DNA from: Collinsella sp. An268
Lineage (GTDB): Bacteria; Actinomycetota; Coriobacteriia; Coriobacteriales; Coriobacteriaceae
DNA length: 64,000 nucleotides
Direction: 5' to 3'
Assembly: GCF_002159765.1 (NCBI RefSeq)
Contig: NZ_NFJH01000003.1
Coordinates: forward strand, 124,001-188,000
In this document: positions 63,999-64,000 of the stretch, in pieces
Layout of the letters: every line of letters begins with the position of its first letter
Position numbering within the stretch: the first letter of the stretch is position 1
Notes under the pieces: generated by a model
The model's database searches: none
Told to the model about the DNA's origin: nothing
The model's input: the letters and a program-made list of their open reading frames with translations, nothing else
Translations under genes and position numbers: made by a program

Positions 63999-64000
63999 CG

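Overview
This is a high-GC chromosomal segment that looks like a gut Coriobacteriia actinobacterium, probably of the Collinsella/Enorma type. The evidence is the codon use, a seven-transmembrane-style LuxR regulator, a PafB/PafC-like WYL pair, an SpaA-type pilin with a class B sortase, the rpsF-ssb-rpsR-rplI cluster, and a tungsten-type aldehyde oxidoreductase module. The genus is an inference from gene content, not from a database comparison.

Layout. 1-13.6 kb: end of a PTS permease, a ChbG-like deacetylase, an ABC-FtsX fusion, a 23S rRNA uracil methyltransferase, a lipase, an FmdE-like protein, a PHP phosphatase, an aminotransferase, a flavodiiron oxygen reductase, an orphan HTH protein and CorA. 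13.6-18 kb: MBL hydrolase, TypA, a small unknown protein and a membrane J-domain protein. 18.3-19.8 kb: one IS110/IS1111-type element lying against a tRNA-Ala/tRNA-Ile cluster. 20.3-26.3 kb: a large surface adhesin with its own sortase and a membrane protein. 26.4-32.4 kb: a very large degenerate M28-type membrane protein and two WYL regulators. 32.6-40.3 kb: ribosomal proteins and SSB, tRNA-Lys, an M29 aminopeptidase, purC and a two-component system. 40.5-49.4 kb: a Tat lipoprotein with a TSCPD protein, then a respiratory module (multihaem cytochrome c, AOR-type oxidoreductase, Tat-exported ferredoxin, NifU-like scaffold, unknown protein) divergent from a membrane LuxR regulator. 49.6-58.2 kb: purB, a DUF4013-like membrane protein, two tRNA-Ser genes, a TRIC-type channel, an orphan JetD-like TOPRIM protein, a beta-lactamase-fold lipoprotein and a C1 aminopeptidase. 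58.2-64 kb: an accessory region with repeats, tRNA 3'-end remnants, two AlbA_2/Schlafen-type ATP-binding proteins, a DUF4143 ATPase remnant and the end of a type I restriction HsdR subunit.

How genes work together. The clearest functional unit is 42.2-49.4 kb: substrate oxidation by the AOR-like enzyme, electron transfer through a four-cluster ferredoxin to a membrane-anchored multihaem cytochrome, with the LuxR protein as likely regulator. A 17-bp dyad TCACC-N7-GGTGA occurs both in front of the LuxR gene and in front of the ferredoxin/AOR/cytochrome operon. The adhesin and sortase overlap by one base and form a surface-anchoring pair. The right end looks like a defence/integration hotspot: two AlbA_2 genes, each preceded by its own candidate operators, next to a restriction system and tRNA fragments.

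Best leads are the orphan JetD-like protein, the M28-type protein with an insert of about 700 residues and replaced active-site residues, the shared dyad of the AOR module, the IS110/IS1111 element with a candidate bridge RNA, and several families of intergenic palindromes.
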